A stretch of DNA of 64,000 bases, taken from positions 1-64,000 of the forward strand of contig VBEC01000076.1 in the NCBI GenBank assembly GCA_005883615.1, read 5' to 3'. Of the stretch, positions 53,361 through 61,537 are shown piece after piece. The position numbers and the translations under genes were made by a program. Under the pieces are notes generated by a model. The model did not search any database. It worked only from the letters and a program-made list of their open reading frames with translations, and had not been told where the DNA came from. How positions within the stretch are numbered: the first letter of the stretch is position 1; the number at the start of each line of letters is the position of its first letter. This stretch comes from Chloroflexota bacterium (GTDB lineage: Bacteria > Chloroflexota > Limnocylindria > Limnocylindrales > CSP1-4).

Positions 53361-54899
53361 GTGAACCCCCCAAGTCCGACCGACGTCGCGGTTCCGGACG
53401 AGACGGCTCAGGACGACACGGCTCAGGACGATAGGGCCCAGGACGGCGCGTCGCATGGCATCGCGGTGGTCCTGGCAGCGGGCCGTGGTACACGCATGAA
53501 GTCGCGTGTTCCCAAGGTGCTTCACCCGCTATGCGGTCTGCCCATGCTCGCCTACGTCATCGACGCCGCGCGGGAGGCGACCGGTCGCCGTCCGATCGTC
53601 GTGTACTCTCCGCCGACGGCGGCCATTCGGGACGCGTTTGGGGAGGTGGCAGACTTCGCTCTCCAGGAAGAGCCCCGTGGCACGGGCGACGCCTTGCGGG
53701 CGGCCCTCGGGGCACTCCCCGACGACGTTTCGAAGATCCTCGTGCTGTCAGGGGACGTTCCGCTGGTCGAAGTCGAAACCCTGCGCGACCTCGAGGGCCA
53801 GCGCGCCTTCGAAAGGTCGCCTATGGCGCTGGTCGGGGTTGAGGCGGACGATCCGGGACTGCTGGGACGGGTGGTGCGCGGGCCGGACGGCCGGGTCGCG
53901 CGGGTCGTGGAAGTCAAGGATGCGCGCCCGGACGAGCTCGAGGTCGACGAGGTCAATGCCGGCCTGTATGCCTTCGACGTTGCCTGGCTGCGAGGGCGGA
54001 TGGCCGACCTCCGGCCCTCGCCGACAACCGGTGAGCTGTATCTGACCCAGCTGGTCGAGTTCGCGGCACGGGACGGTACTCCAGCTGCCTCCCTGACCGT
54101 CGAGGACGATGGCCGCCTGCTGGGCATCAACGATCGCTTCGAGCTTGCCGAGGCAGAGCTTGCCATGCGCGCACAGATCAATGCCCGCCACATGTGGGCC
54201 GGGGTCACGATGCGCGATCCTTCGACCACCTACATCGACAGCACGGTGGAGATGGCCCCGGACGTTACGCTCGAGCCCAACGTCATCCTGCGCGGCGCCA
54301 CGCGCATCGGGGAGGGGACCGTGATCGGATCGGGCAGCCAGATCGTCGATTCGGTCCTTGGCTCCCAGAACCGGATCTGGGCCAGCGTACTGGAGTCCTC
54401 GGAGGTCGAGGATAACGTCGAGATAGGCCCCTTCGCCCACCTCCGCCCGGGCTCGTCGATCGGCGCCGGCGCTCGGCTGGGGAACTATGCCGAGGTCAAA
54501 AACAGCCGTCTCGGGCCGGGTGTTCGGCAGCACCACATGAGCTACATCGGCGACGCGGACGTCGGGGCGCGCACCAATATCGGGGCGGGCACGATCACGG
54601 CCAACTACGACGGCACGAACAAGCACCGGACGATCATCGGAGAGGACGTCTTCCTCGGCGTGGACACGATGCTCCGAGCACCGATCACCCTGGGCGACGG
54701 CTCGAGGACCGGCGCCGGAGCCGTCGTGACACGAGACGTGCCGCCGGGCAAGCTCGCCGTCGGCGTTCCGGCGCGAATCCGCGAGCCACACCGTCCGGCT
54801 GATGGAGTGCCAACAATCCCGGCGGAAGCGAGCGCCGATGGTCCAGCCGAATCGTCGACCGACGGGGCCGAGCGGACGACGCCTACACCCCCCAGATGA
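53361..54899 (+). CDS. glmU: Bifunctional GlcNAc-1-P uridyltransferase/GlcN-1-P acetyltransferase
   Basis: A 512-residue GlmU making UDP-GlcNAc. The uridyltransferase domain begins at about residue 34: AVVLAAGRGTRMKSRVPKVL, with DPGLLGRVVRGPDGRVARVV and NAGLYAFDVAWLRGRM. The C-terminal left-handed beta helix starts near residue 290, with ATRIGEGTVIGSGSQIVDS and NIGAGTITANYDGTNKHRT; the acetyltransferase His lies near the helix. The N-terminal 32 residues carry a DETAQ/DDTAQ/DDRAQ repeat and no SD is seen, so GTG 53361 is uncertain (TTG 53277 is possible). The C terminus overlaps the next gene. Confidence 0.93.
   Translation: MNPPSPTDVAVPDETAQDDTAQDDRAQDGASHGIAVVLAAGRGTRMKSRVPKVLHPLCGLPMLAYVIDAAREATGRRPIVVYSPPTAAIRDAFGEVADFALQEEPRGTGDALRAALGALPDDVSKILVLSGDVPLVEVETLRDLEGQRAFERSPMALVGVEADDPGLLGRVVRGPDGRVARVVEVKDARPDELEVDEVNAGLYAFDVAWLRGRMADLRPSPTTGELYLTQLVEFAARDGTPAASLTVEDDGRLLGINDRFELAEAELAMRAQINARHMWAGVTMRDPSTTYIDSTVEMAPDVTLEPNVILRGATRIGEGTVIGSGSQIVDSVLGSQNRIWASVLESSEVEDNVEIGPFAHLRPGSSIGAGARLGNYAEVKNSRLGPGVRQHHMSYIGDADVGARTNIGAGTITANYDGTNKHRTIIGEDVFLGVDTMLRAPITLGDGSRTGAGAVVTRDVPPGKLAVGVPARIREPHRPADGVPTIPAEASADGPAESSTDGAERTTPTPPR
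53397..53441 (+). repeat. 15-bp triple repeat at the 5' end of glmU
   Basis: Three consecutive in-frame 15-bp units (GACGAGACGGCTCAG and variants) encode DETAQ-DDTAQ-DDRAQ before the GlmU catalytic domain. The acidic insert is outside the conserved fold. Confidence 0.85.
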
Positions 54900-56236
54900 G
54901 CATTCCCGTCACAGAGCTCCTGGTCATCGTCCTCCTGACCCTGCTGGAGGGGTTCTTCGTCGCGGCCGAGATCGCCCTCGTGTCGATTCGCCGAAGCCGC
55001 CTCGACCAACTTGTCGAGGAAGGCAACGAGGGGGCCAGACGAGTCCGGCGTCTGATCGAGGAGCCCGGTCGGTTCCTCGCGGTCATTCAGCTCGGTCTCA
55101 CCTTTCTGGGCTTCTTCGCGTCGGCCTACGCCGCGGTCAGCCTCGTGGAAGGCCTCAAGGGCCTGCTCGAACGGGTTCAAGTGCTCCACGACTCCGCGCA
55201 AGGAATCGCGTTGGTGATCGTCACGGCGATCCTCGCGCTGTTCACGATCGTGTTCGGCGAGCTGGTGCCGAAAACCCTCGCTCTGGCCCGTCCCGAGCGA
55301 TTCGCACTGGTGCTTTCAGGGCCTGTGGATCTCCTGGCGCGCGTCCTGGGTCCGATCGTCGCGCTGCTGACGGCAATCACCCGGCAGATAGCACGCTTGT
55401 TCGGCGCCGAGGTTCGGCCCGAGGCCCAGATCAGCGCAGAGGAGCTGATGCTGATCGTCGAACGGGGAGGCGAACAGGGCGTTCTCGAAGCCGAAGAGGA
55501 GCAGATGATCCATGCGGTCATCGAGCTCGGCGAACACCGTCTCCACGAAGTCATGGTGCCGCGCATCGCCATCGTCGCGCTGGACGCCTCGGCCAGCCTC
55601 GACGAAGCGATCGACCTGGTCGTCGACGAGGGCCACTCGCGCATTCCGGTATTCGAAGAGTCAATCGATCAGGTCATCGGCATCCTGTACGCCAAGGACC
55701 TGCTGCCGATCCTCAAGAACGGCTCCGGGGAGCGGCCGTCTCTTCGGACTCTTCTACGGCCCCCCGTGTTCGTGCCCGAATCCATGACCATCGATGACCT
55801 GCTTCATGAGTTCCAGCGGCGCAAGGTGCACATCGCGATCGTGCTCGACGAGTACGGTGGGACCGCGGGACTGGTCACGATCGAGGACCTGCTCGAGGAG
55901 ATCGTCGGCGAGATCCAGGACGAGTACGACGTCGAGGAGCCGATGGTCGTCCGCCTGAGCGAGGACGAGGTGCGGATCGACGGGCGAGCCGACGTCGACG
56001 AGCTGGCCGATGCCTTCGAAACGGAGCTCGGCCTTGAGGACCGCGCCGAATACGACACGGTCGGAGGGCTGATCTTCCACCGCCTCGGCGGCGTGCCGAA
56101 GCCGGGCGATCGGGTGTCGGTCGACAGCCTCATCCTGACCGTCGAATCGACCGACGGGCGCCGCGTCGGCAAGGTGCTCGCAGCCCGCGCGAAGACCGAG
56201 GAGGACCCGGCGCGGGACCACGAGACCGATCGTTAG
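54896..56236 (+). CDS. CNNM/CorC-type membrane protein with CBS domains
   Basis: A 446-residue protein of the HlyC/CorC family (magnesium/cobalt efflux or resistance in relatives). The DUF21/CNNM membrane domain covers residues 1-165 with helices such as ELLVIVLLTLLEGFFVAAEI and ALVIVTAILALFTIVFGELV; RRSRLDQLVEEGNEGAR lies between. Two CBS domains follow (ELGEHRLHEVMVPRIAIVAL; LDEYGGTAGLVTIEDLLEEI). The C-terminal transporter-associated domain is DTVGGLIFHRLGGVPKPGDR. ATG overlaps glmU by four bases. The transported ion cannot be read from the sequence. Confidence 0.92.
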   Translation: MSIPVTELLVIVLLTLLEGFFVAAEIALVSIRRSRLDQLVEEGNEGARRVRRLIEEPGRFLAVIQLGLTFLGFFASAYAAVSLVEGLKGLLERVQVLHDSAQGIALVIVTAILALFTIVFGELVPKTLALARPERFALVLSGPVDLLARVLGPIVALLTAITRQIARLFGAEVRPEAQISAEELMLIVERGGEQGVLEAEEEQMIHAVIELGEHRLHEVMVPRIAIVALDASASLDEAIDLVVDEGHSRIPVFEESIDQVIGILYAKDLLPILKNGSGERPSLRTLLRPPVFVPESMTIDDLLHEFQRRKVHIAIVLDEYGGTAGLVTIEDLLEEIVGEIQDEYDVEEPMVVRLSEDEVRIDGRADVDELADAFETELGLEDRAEYDTVGGLIFHRLGGVPKPGDRVSVDSLILTVESTDGRRVGKVLAARAKTEEDPARDHETDR

Positions 56237-56285
56237 AAACCTCGGGATGGGTTCGCGGGGCTCACCCTCGGACCTCGGCGAGCGA

Positions 56286-56314
56286 GCATCCCTCGACGGG
56301 GAGGGTGCCGTTTT
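56286..56314 (+). terminator. Rho-independent-type terminator after the CNNM gene
   Basis: GCA-(T)-CCCTC pairs with GAGGGTGC across a GACGGG loop (8 bp with one bulged T), followed by CGTTTTC. It ends the + strand transcript 50-75 bases after the stop and directly abuts the end of the convergent gene. On the - strand there is no T-run. Confidence 0.7.
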
Positions 56315-57340
56315 CTAGGCCGAGATGACGGAGGTGATGATCTCCCTGAGGCGCTCGCGCGCCTCGGCCCCGACCACTCCCGCGCCATCGAGCTGCGCCA
56401 GGGCCTCATCGCGGTACCTTCGAGCGGCGTTGCGCGTGAAGTCGCGCGCGCCCGAGCGCTCGAGGATCGCCCGCTCCTCGGCCACCTGCGCTGCCGAGGG
56501 ATTGGGTAGCCGCGAGAGCTCGGCCAGTCGCGCCCGATCGGCCGCGCCTGCGTGTTCGAAGGCGTAGATCAGCGGCAGCGTCTTCTTGCGGCGGACGAGA
56601 TCGGTCGCTTCCTTGCCGGTCGACTGCTCATCGCCCCAGATGCCCAGAAGGTCGTCGTTGAGCTGGAACGCCAACCCGAGAGCCCAGCCGAACGCCCGGT
56701 AGCGGGAGACGATCGCTTCGTCGTCGGTAGCCAGGAGCGCTCCGGCTTCGATCGATGCCGCGATAAGGGCCGCCGTCTTGCGGCCGATCATGTCGAAGTA
56801 GAGCTCGACCGACAGCGGCTCGTCCTGATCGCCCGCCCAGATGTCGAGAAACTGGCCTTCGCACAGCGCTACGCACGTCTCGTCGTACAGGCGCATCAGT
56901 CGGAGCACCTTGGCATCGCTGAAGCCGAGGCTGGTCAAGCGGTGCAGCGCCACGCGGCTGAGGCTGAACAGCATGTCGCCTGCGTTGATCGCCTGGGGCA
57001 CGCCGTGGATCGCCCAGAGCGTGGGTCGGTGGCGGCGCTCGCGATCGCCGTCTTCGATGTCGTCGTGCACGAGGCTGAAGTTGTGGCCGAGCTCGACTGC
57101 CGCGGCCCCGGGCAGCGCCTTGCGGTGGTCGCCGGCTATCGACGCGTAGGCAAGCAGGCCGAGCAGCGGACGTATGCGTTTTCCGGACACCGCGCCAGGG
57201 CCGTCGAGGCCGAGGTGATAGCGCACCATCTCGTATACACCGTGGGTCGACGGGTCACGATCCTGGACCAGCCGGAGGATCTCCTCCTCGGTGTCCGCGA
57301 TGAGCGCGGCGATGTCGAGCTGGGCTGCGGTCTCGGTCAT
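56315..57340 (-). CDS. Trans-isoprenyl diphosphate synthase
   Basis: A 341-residue class I prenyl transferase that condenses IPP with allylic diphosphates (GGPP synthase-like; chain length not predictable). The first Asp-rich motif is FSLVHDDIEDGDRERRHRPT and the second is AFQLNDDLLGIWGDEQSTGK. GKRIRPLLGLLAY and RRKKTLPLIYAFEHAGAADR are also family blocks. The only gene on the - strand besides the reductase at 60,560. ATG 57340 has no SD. Confidence 0.95.
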   Translation of the reverse strand: MTETAAQLDIAALIADTEEEILRLVQDRDPSTHGVYEMVRYHLGLDGPGAVSGKRIRPLLGLLAYASIAGDHRKALPGAAAVELGHNFSLVHDDIEDGDRERRHRPTLWAIHGVPQAINAGDMLFSLSRVALHRLTSLGFSDAKVLRLMRLYDETCVALCEGQFLDIWAGDQDEPLSVELYFDMIGRKTAALIAASIEAGALLATDDEAIVSRYRAFGWALGLAFQLNDDLLGIWGDEQSTGKEATDLVRRKKTLPLIYAFEHAGAADRARLAELSRLPNPSAAQVAEERAILERSGARDFTRNAARRYRDEALAQLDGAGVVGAEARERLREIITSVISA

Positions 57341-57349
57341 CTCGGCCCG

Positions 57350-57355
57350 AGTCTA
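57350..57355 (-). promoter_or_regulatory. -10 element (TAGACT) of the prenyl synthase, leaderless type
   Basis: On the - strand TAGACT ends nine bases before the ATG at 57,340. No SD and no convincing -35 were found. Confidence 0.5.
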
Positions 57356-57554
57356 GCCCCATTCCGATAAACCCGCTAGATGGCGGTAGCCTGTTGAGAG
57401 CCTCAGGGTTGCGGACCGGCGCAACACAAAGAGACACCGGTGCGGGGGACGCGTCCGCACCGGCATCTGCGATGCATTCGCACGACGTCGTCCGATGGAT
57501 CACCCAGCCGGTATATCAAATTTCGGCGCGCGATCCTCGGTCCCTCGCCCGTGC

Positions 57555-57560
57555 TAGGGT
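57555..57560 (+). promoter_or_regulatory. -10 element (TAGGGT) of recO, leaderless type
   Basis: TAGGGT ends seven bases before GTG 57,568, which favours that start over ATG 57,583. The rest of the 227-base divergent gap carries one AT-rich patch (GGTATATCAAATTTCGG, 57,510-57,526) and no gene. Confidence 0.45.
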
Positions 57561-57567
57561 GGCGTGC

Positions 57568-58350
57568 GTGCCGACCCCGCGCATGTATGTCACCGACGCG
57601 ATCGTCCTGTCCCGCTTCGACTTCGGCGAGGCCGATCGCATCCTCACGCTGATCACCCCGGAAATCGGCAAGCTGAAGGCAATCGCGAAAGGCATTCGAC
57701 GGCCCACCAGCCGAGTCGGCGGCAGCCTGGAGCCGTTTGCCGAGCTGCGCATCCAGCTCGCTCGCGGGCGGACCTTCGATGTCGTCACCCAGGTGGTGGT
57801 CGGGCACGCCTGGCTTCGACTGCGAGACTCTCTCGAGTCGGCGGCCACGGCCTGGTACATGGCCGAGCTGGCCGATCGCTCGCTCGAGGAGCGGCACCCG
57901 GCCGAACCGCTGTACGCGCTGCTGCATCGAGCCTACGAGTTGCTCGATGCCGAGATGGCCCCCGGCCGCGTCGCACGCTGGTACGAGATGCGTCTGGCCG
58001 ACGAGCTCGGCGTCCGGCCGGAGGTCGACCGCTGCGTGGAGTGCGACCGGATGCTGGAGGCCGGTGAGAGCTATCGCTGGGTGCCGCCGCTGGGCGGCGT
58101 CCTTTGCCAGCGATGTCCTGGCCCGCCGGCGGCTCGCGCCGGGATCTCGGCCGATGCCCTGAAGCTGCTCAAGGCGTACCAGCGGATGGACGCCGAGGGC
58201 CTTGCCGAGCTTCGCCTGCCGGAGGCGGTCGAGCGGGAGGTCGAGGCGTCGATGCGCGAGTTCCTGCGGTACTCACTCGAACGCGACCCTCGCTCGCTGG
58301 CGTTCCTCGACGAGGTCAGGGCACCCCGCGTCGTTCCGGCAGCCACCTAG
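57568..58350 (+). CDS. recO: DNA repair protein RecO
   Basis: A 260-residue RecO that loads RecA with RecR in gap repair. The OB-fold start is MYVTDAIVLSRFDFGEADRI, then LTLITPEIGKLKAIAKGIRR. The zinc-finger cysteines are in RCVECDRMLEAGESY and GGVLCQRCPGPP (CxxC twice). A helical C-terminal region follows. ATG 57583 is an alternative start giving 255 residues. It is divergent from the prenyl synthase and precedes glyS, as recO often does. Confidence 0.94.
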   Translation: MPTPRMYVTDAIVLSRFDFGEADRILTLITPEIGKLKAIAKGIRRPTSRVGGSLEPFAELRIQLARGRTFDVVTQVVVGHAWLRLRDSLESAATAWYMAELADRSLEERHPAEPLYALLHRAYELLDAEMAPGRVARWYEMRLADELGVRPEVDRCVECDRMLEAGESYRWVPPLGGVLCQRCPGPPAARAGISADALKLLKAYQRMDAEGLAELRLPEAVEREVEASMREFLRYSLERDPRSLAFLDEVRAPRVVPAAT

Positions 58351-58462
58351 GGGCTGTCGCTCCCGCAGCTACCGAGGGGCTCTGTCGGTCTGCTAGCATC
58401 CCCCGACCACGCCATTTCCCGCAGCCGTCCCTGCCACGGCCGGCCGCCCAGCGGAGCTGCCC

Positions 58463-59872
58463 GTGCCCGATAGCCCGAGCGTCGACCCCCAGGACATCGC
58501 GCCTGCCGTCACAAACCTGGAGACCATCGTCTCGCTGTCGAAGCGGCGCGGTTTCGTCTTCCCGAGCAGCGAGATCTACGGCGGGATCAACGCGGTGTGG
58601 GATTACGGACCGCTCGGCGTCGAGCTCAAGAACAACGTCAAGCGGGCCTGGTGGCGGACGATGGTCCAGCTGCGCGACGACATCGTGGGCCTCGATGCCG
58701 GGATCCTCATGGCGCCGCAGGTCTGGGTCACCTCGGGTCACGTCGCCTCGTTCAGCGACCCGCTCGTGGAATGCCAGACTGACCACCGCCGCTTCCGAGT
58801 GGACGAGCTGCCCGGTGCGGAGGACCTCTCGCCGAGCGAGCTCATGGACCCCGGCGTGGTGCAACGACTCGGCCTGACGTGCCCGGTCGACGGCGGACCG
58901 CTCAGCGCGCCGCGCCGCTTCAACCTGATGTTCAAGACGTACATGGGACCGGTCGAGGAAGACGCGGCCCTCGTCTACCTGCGGCCGGAAACGGCTCAGG
59001 GGATCTATGTGAACTTCCGCAACGTTCGCGAGACCGCGCGCAAGAAGATCCCGTTCGGCATCGCCCAGATCGGCAAGGCTTTTCGCAACGAGATCAGCCC
59101 TGGAAACTTCGTCTTCCGCATGCGCGAATTCGAGCAGATGGAGATGCAGTATTTCGTTCGGCCGGAGGCCGCTGCCGGGCAGTTCGAAGAATGGCTGCCG
59201 CGACGCCTCGAGTGGTACGAGACGTATGGCGTGATCCCGGCTCGGCTTCGGACCCGCGAGCATCGTCCTGACGAGCTTGCCCACTACGCGAAGAAGGCGG
59301 TCGACTTGGAGTACCGCTTCCCGTTCGGCTGGAAGGAGCTAGAGGGCGTCCACAACCGCGGTGACTGGGATCTTGGCCGGCATCAGGAAGCTTCGGGCGA
59401 GAACCTCGAGTACTTCGACCCCGCGACCAACGAGCACTTCATTCCCTGGATCGTCGAGACCTCGGCCGGCGCGGACAGGGCGGCCTTCACGTTCCTGATC
59501 GATGCCTATCGCGAGGAGGAGGTGCGCGGCGAAACGCGCGTCTCACTCGCGCTGCACCCCGAGCTCGCGCCGTACAAGGTGGCCGTGCTGCCACTCCTCA
59601 AGAAGCGGCCCGAGATCGTGGAGCTCTGCCATCGCATCAAGGACGACCTTAAACGCGACATGACGGCGGTCTACGATGACACCGCGGCGATCGGCAAGCT
59701 CTATCGGCGCCAGGACGAGATCGGCACGCCCTGGTGTGTCACGGTCGACGTCGAGTCGCTGGAAGACGGCGCTGTCACCCTCCGCGAGCGCGACACGATG
59801 ACCCAGGAGCGAATCCCGGTCGAGGGCGTCAAGCGCGCCATCCTTGATCGACTGGACGCCGCGCGGCCGTAG
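58463..59872 (+). CDS. glyS: Glycyl-tRNA synthetase (dimeric alpha2 type)
   Basis: A 469-residue class II synthetase charging tRNA-Gly. GTG follows GCGGAG by six bases. Class II motifs are visible: RGFVFPSSEIYGGINAVWDY, then GPLGVELKNNVKRAWW near the N terminus; LRPETAQGIYVNFRNV; motif 2 FGIAQIGKAFRNEISPGNFV with FRMREFEQMEMQYF. The anticodon-binding domain begins near residue 365 (LAPYKVAVLPLLKKRPEIVE). The alpha2 type is found in Gram-positive and some deep phyla. No T-box fits in the 112-base gap upstream. Confidence 0.97.
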   Translation: MPDSPSVDPQDIAPAVTNLETIVSLSKRRGFVFPSSEIYGGINAVWDYGPLGVELKNNVKRAWWRTMVQLRDDIVGLDAGILMAPQVWVTSGHVASFSDPLVECQTDHRRFRVDELPGAEDLSPSELMDPGVVQRLGLTCPVDGGPLSAPRRFNLMFKTYMGPVEEDAALVYLRPETAQGIYVNFRNVRETARKKIPFGIAQIGKAFRNEISPGNFVFRMREFEQMEMQYFVRPEAAAGQFEEWLPRRLEWYETYGVIPARLRTREHRPDELAHYAKKAVDLEYRFPFGWKELEGVHNRGDWDLGRHQEASGENLEYFDPATNEHFIPWIVETSAGADRAAFTFLIDAYREEEVRGETRVSLALHPELAPYKVAVLPLLKKRPEIVELCHRIKDDLKRDMTAVYDDTAAIGKLYRRQDEIGTPWCVTVDVESLEDGAVTLRERDTMTQERIPVEGVKRAILDRLDAARP

Positions 59873-59918
59873 CCCGAGCTCGGGTCGGGGTGTGTAGCGC
59901 CTCGACGGGGAGGACCGA

Positions 59919-60623
59919 ATGGGAGCATTTCTTCTCACGGGCCTCACCCTCGCTGGAGCTGCGGTCGGGCTCGGCCGCGTGTTCGCAGTCGCATCCCGGT
60001 TGGGTGTTACAGCATCGCCCCATCTCGCTGGCGGGATTCGGTCGGCGGCGATCGTCCTTGGCGCGTTCTGTCAGGGGATCGGTACGTTCGGCGACGTCGC
60101 AGGCCTGCTCGCGATCTTCGTCGATCACGCCGGGGAAACCACAGGGGCGATGGTTGTCGCCGGGCCATCGGTTGCGGGCGCCGTCATCGGGCTGGTGCTG
60201 GTCCTCCGGCCCGACCCCGCCGACCATGGCCTCCGCGGGTTGGGCGTCGCCTTCATCCTCGGCCTCGGCACGCTGGGGATCGTGGTTGGCATCCTCGCGG
60301 TCATGATCGGGGCCGGGGCGGCCGTCGGAGGCGTTGGCGTCTTAACACTCGCCGGGATCGTGGCCCTGATCGCCTGCGTGTCGATCGGGCTCCGCGGCGG
60401 GCAGGCACTTGAGCGAGTGTCCCGGGGAGGAGCGCCGCCCAACCAGGCCACGGCGTGGGCATTGAAGGCGGTCCTGCCGTTCTATCTGGTCGGCGTCCTG
60501 GCCGTCCTGTTCCGGTCTGGTCGTCGTGCTCGCGCGCTGACGAGCGCTTCCCATTCCTTCTATTCGTCGGAGATCGCGGCTCCTGGCGCATCCCCCCTGG
60601 GCTCCTTGCCCTTGGGCCAATAG
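59919..60623 (+). CDS. Small multi-pass membrane protein, unknown
   Basis: A 234-residue Gly/Ala/Val-rich membrane protein, not recognised. ATG follows GGGGAGGA by five bases. About five or six hydrophobic helices are seen (FLLTGLTLAGAAVGLGRVFA; AAIVLGAFCQGIGTFGDVAG; GAMVVAGPSVAGAVIGLVLV; FILGLGTLGIVVGILAVMIG; VLTLAGIVALIACVSIGL; VLPFYLVGVLAVLF). The Gly-rich paired helices recall ATP-synthase c-subunit proteolipids, but no ion-binding Glu/Asp is obvious. Its last 21 codons overlap the convergent reductase by 64 bases. Confidence 0.7.
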   Translation: MGAFLLTGLTLAGAAVGLGRVFAVASRLGVTASPHLAGGIRSAAIVLGAFCQGIGTFGDVAGLLAIFVDHAGETTGAMVVAGPSVAGAVIGLVLVLRPDPADHGLRGLGVAFILGLGTLGIVVGILAVMIGAGAAVGGVGVLTLAGIVALIACVSIGLRGGQALERVSRGGAPPNQATAWALKAVLPFYLVGVLAVLFRSGRRARALTSASHSFYSSEIAAPGASPLGSLPLGQ

Positions 60624-61390
60624 AGCTCCTTCTTGACCTGGGGCTCGGGGTAGCCGCGGGCGAGCAGCGTCTCCTCGGCCGAGAGGATCATGTCGGGGTT
60701 GCCGCAGATGTAGGCGATCGAGTTGTCCGGCGTCAGCGCGAGCTCGTCGAGCACGGGCGCCAGGATCGCCTCGACTCGCCCGGTGCGGCCGGACCAGCCG
60801 ACGTTCGACGGGTCGCGCGGCCGTGACACCGTCGGGATGTAGGTGACGGGATACTCGCCGTTCTGCTGCCAGCCCTCGACCAGATCTCGGTAGCCGAGAT
60901 CTCGTTGGTACGAGACGCCGTTCAGGAAGACGGCGCGGCGCGGACGATCCACGGCCAGGAGCTCGCGCATCATGGAGATGAACGGCGCGTTGCCCGTACC
61001 GGACGATATGAAGATGTGCGTTCGGTCGTCTTCCGGTTCGAGGAGGAACTTCCCCTTGGGGCCGATCATGCGCATCGGATGACCCTCGGGAAGACGCCAC
61101 AGCAGCGGGGTGAACTGGCCGCCGTTCACGAGGCGGACGTAGAACTCGTAGCCGTCGCTGCCGGCGACGCGGGGCGACGACGCAACCGAATACGGCCGCT
61201 GCATGAGCTTGCCCTCGGCGAACACGCCGATGGTCATGTATTGGCCCGGTTCGAAGGGCGTCGGGTCGCCGTCGAAGCGGACCCAGAACGACGCGAGGCT
61301 CTCGGTGGCGTCCTCGCGCCGGACCAGCGAGGCGTTGTATTGAGGGGCGTCGCGCGCGATAGTGCGCGAGTCCTCGGCCACGTCGGTCAT
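60560..61390 (-). CDS. Ferredoxin/flavodoxin-NADP+ reductase-like flavoprotein
   Basis: A 276-residue FAD/NAD(P) oxidoreductase of the FNR superfamily. FAD binding uses FEPGQYMTIGVFAEGK and QRPYSVASSPRVAGSDGY (the RxYS motif). The nicotinamide domain has FISSGTGNAPFISMMRELLA and IAYICGNPDMILSAEETLLA. ATG 61390 is chosen because the reading frame upstream of it is only the antisense shadow of ppdK. The C-terminal PKGKEPRGDAPGAAISDE is a short tail. No ferredoxin gene is nearby; the electron partner is unknown. Confidence 0.92.
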   Translation of the reverse strand: MTDVAEDSRTIARDAPQYNASLVRREDATESLASFWVRFDGDPTPFEPGQYMTIGVFAEGKLMQRPYSVASSPRVAGSDGYEFYVRLVNGGQFTPLLWRLPEGHPMRMIGPKGKFLLEPEDDRTHIFISSGTGNAPFISMMRELLAVDRPRRAVFLNGVSYQRDLGYRDLVEGWQQNGEYPVTYIPTVSRPRDPSNVGWSGRTGRVEAILAPVLDELALTPDNSIAYICGNPDMILSAEETLLARGYPEPQVKKELYWPKGKEPRGDAPGAAISDE

Positions 61391-61398
61391 AGGCCGGA

Positions 61399-61404
61399 AG
61401 TGTA
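61399..61404 (-). promoter_or_regulatory. -10 element (TACACT) of the reductase gene, leaderless type
   Basis: On the - strand CGGCTACACTTCC precedes the ATG; TACACT ends eight bases before it. It shares 12 of 13 bases with the cdaA element. No SD is present. Confidence 0.6.
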
Positions 61405-61467
61405 GCCGCGGGGCTCGTCGCCGAGCAGCGCGATCAGCCGAAGGGCCAGGCATCGCGTCCGCGACGG

Positions 61468-61473
61468 TATGAT
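61468..61473 (+). promoter_or_regulatory. Possible -10 element (TATGAT) of ppdK
   Basis: TATGAT lies 64 bases before the ppdK ATG in the 147-base divergent gap. No good -35 is seen at 16-18 bases. The gene itself has an AAGGAG site, so it would have a normal leader. Confidence 0.4.
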
Positions 61474-61537
61474 TTCGGCTCCGATCCGGATTGCTGCGTG
61501 CGCCCCACGAGCGCCATCCCTCAAGGAGCCCCGCCCC

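Noticed and set aside
58351-58462. T-box riboswitch before glyS
   Set aside because: The gap is only 112 bases, with no terminator hairpin and no T-box sequence. A TAGCAT element at 58,393 is at most a weak -10.
59873-59884. CCCGAGCTCGGG palindrome after glyS as terminator
   Set aside because: A perfect palindrome without loop or T-run; it would not form a stable RNA hairpin terminator.
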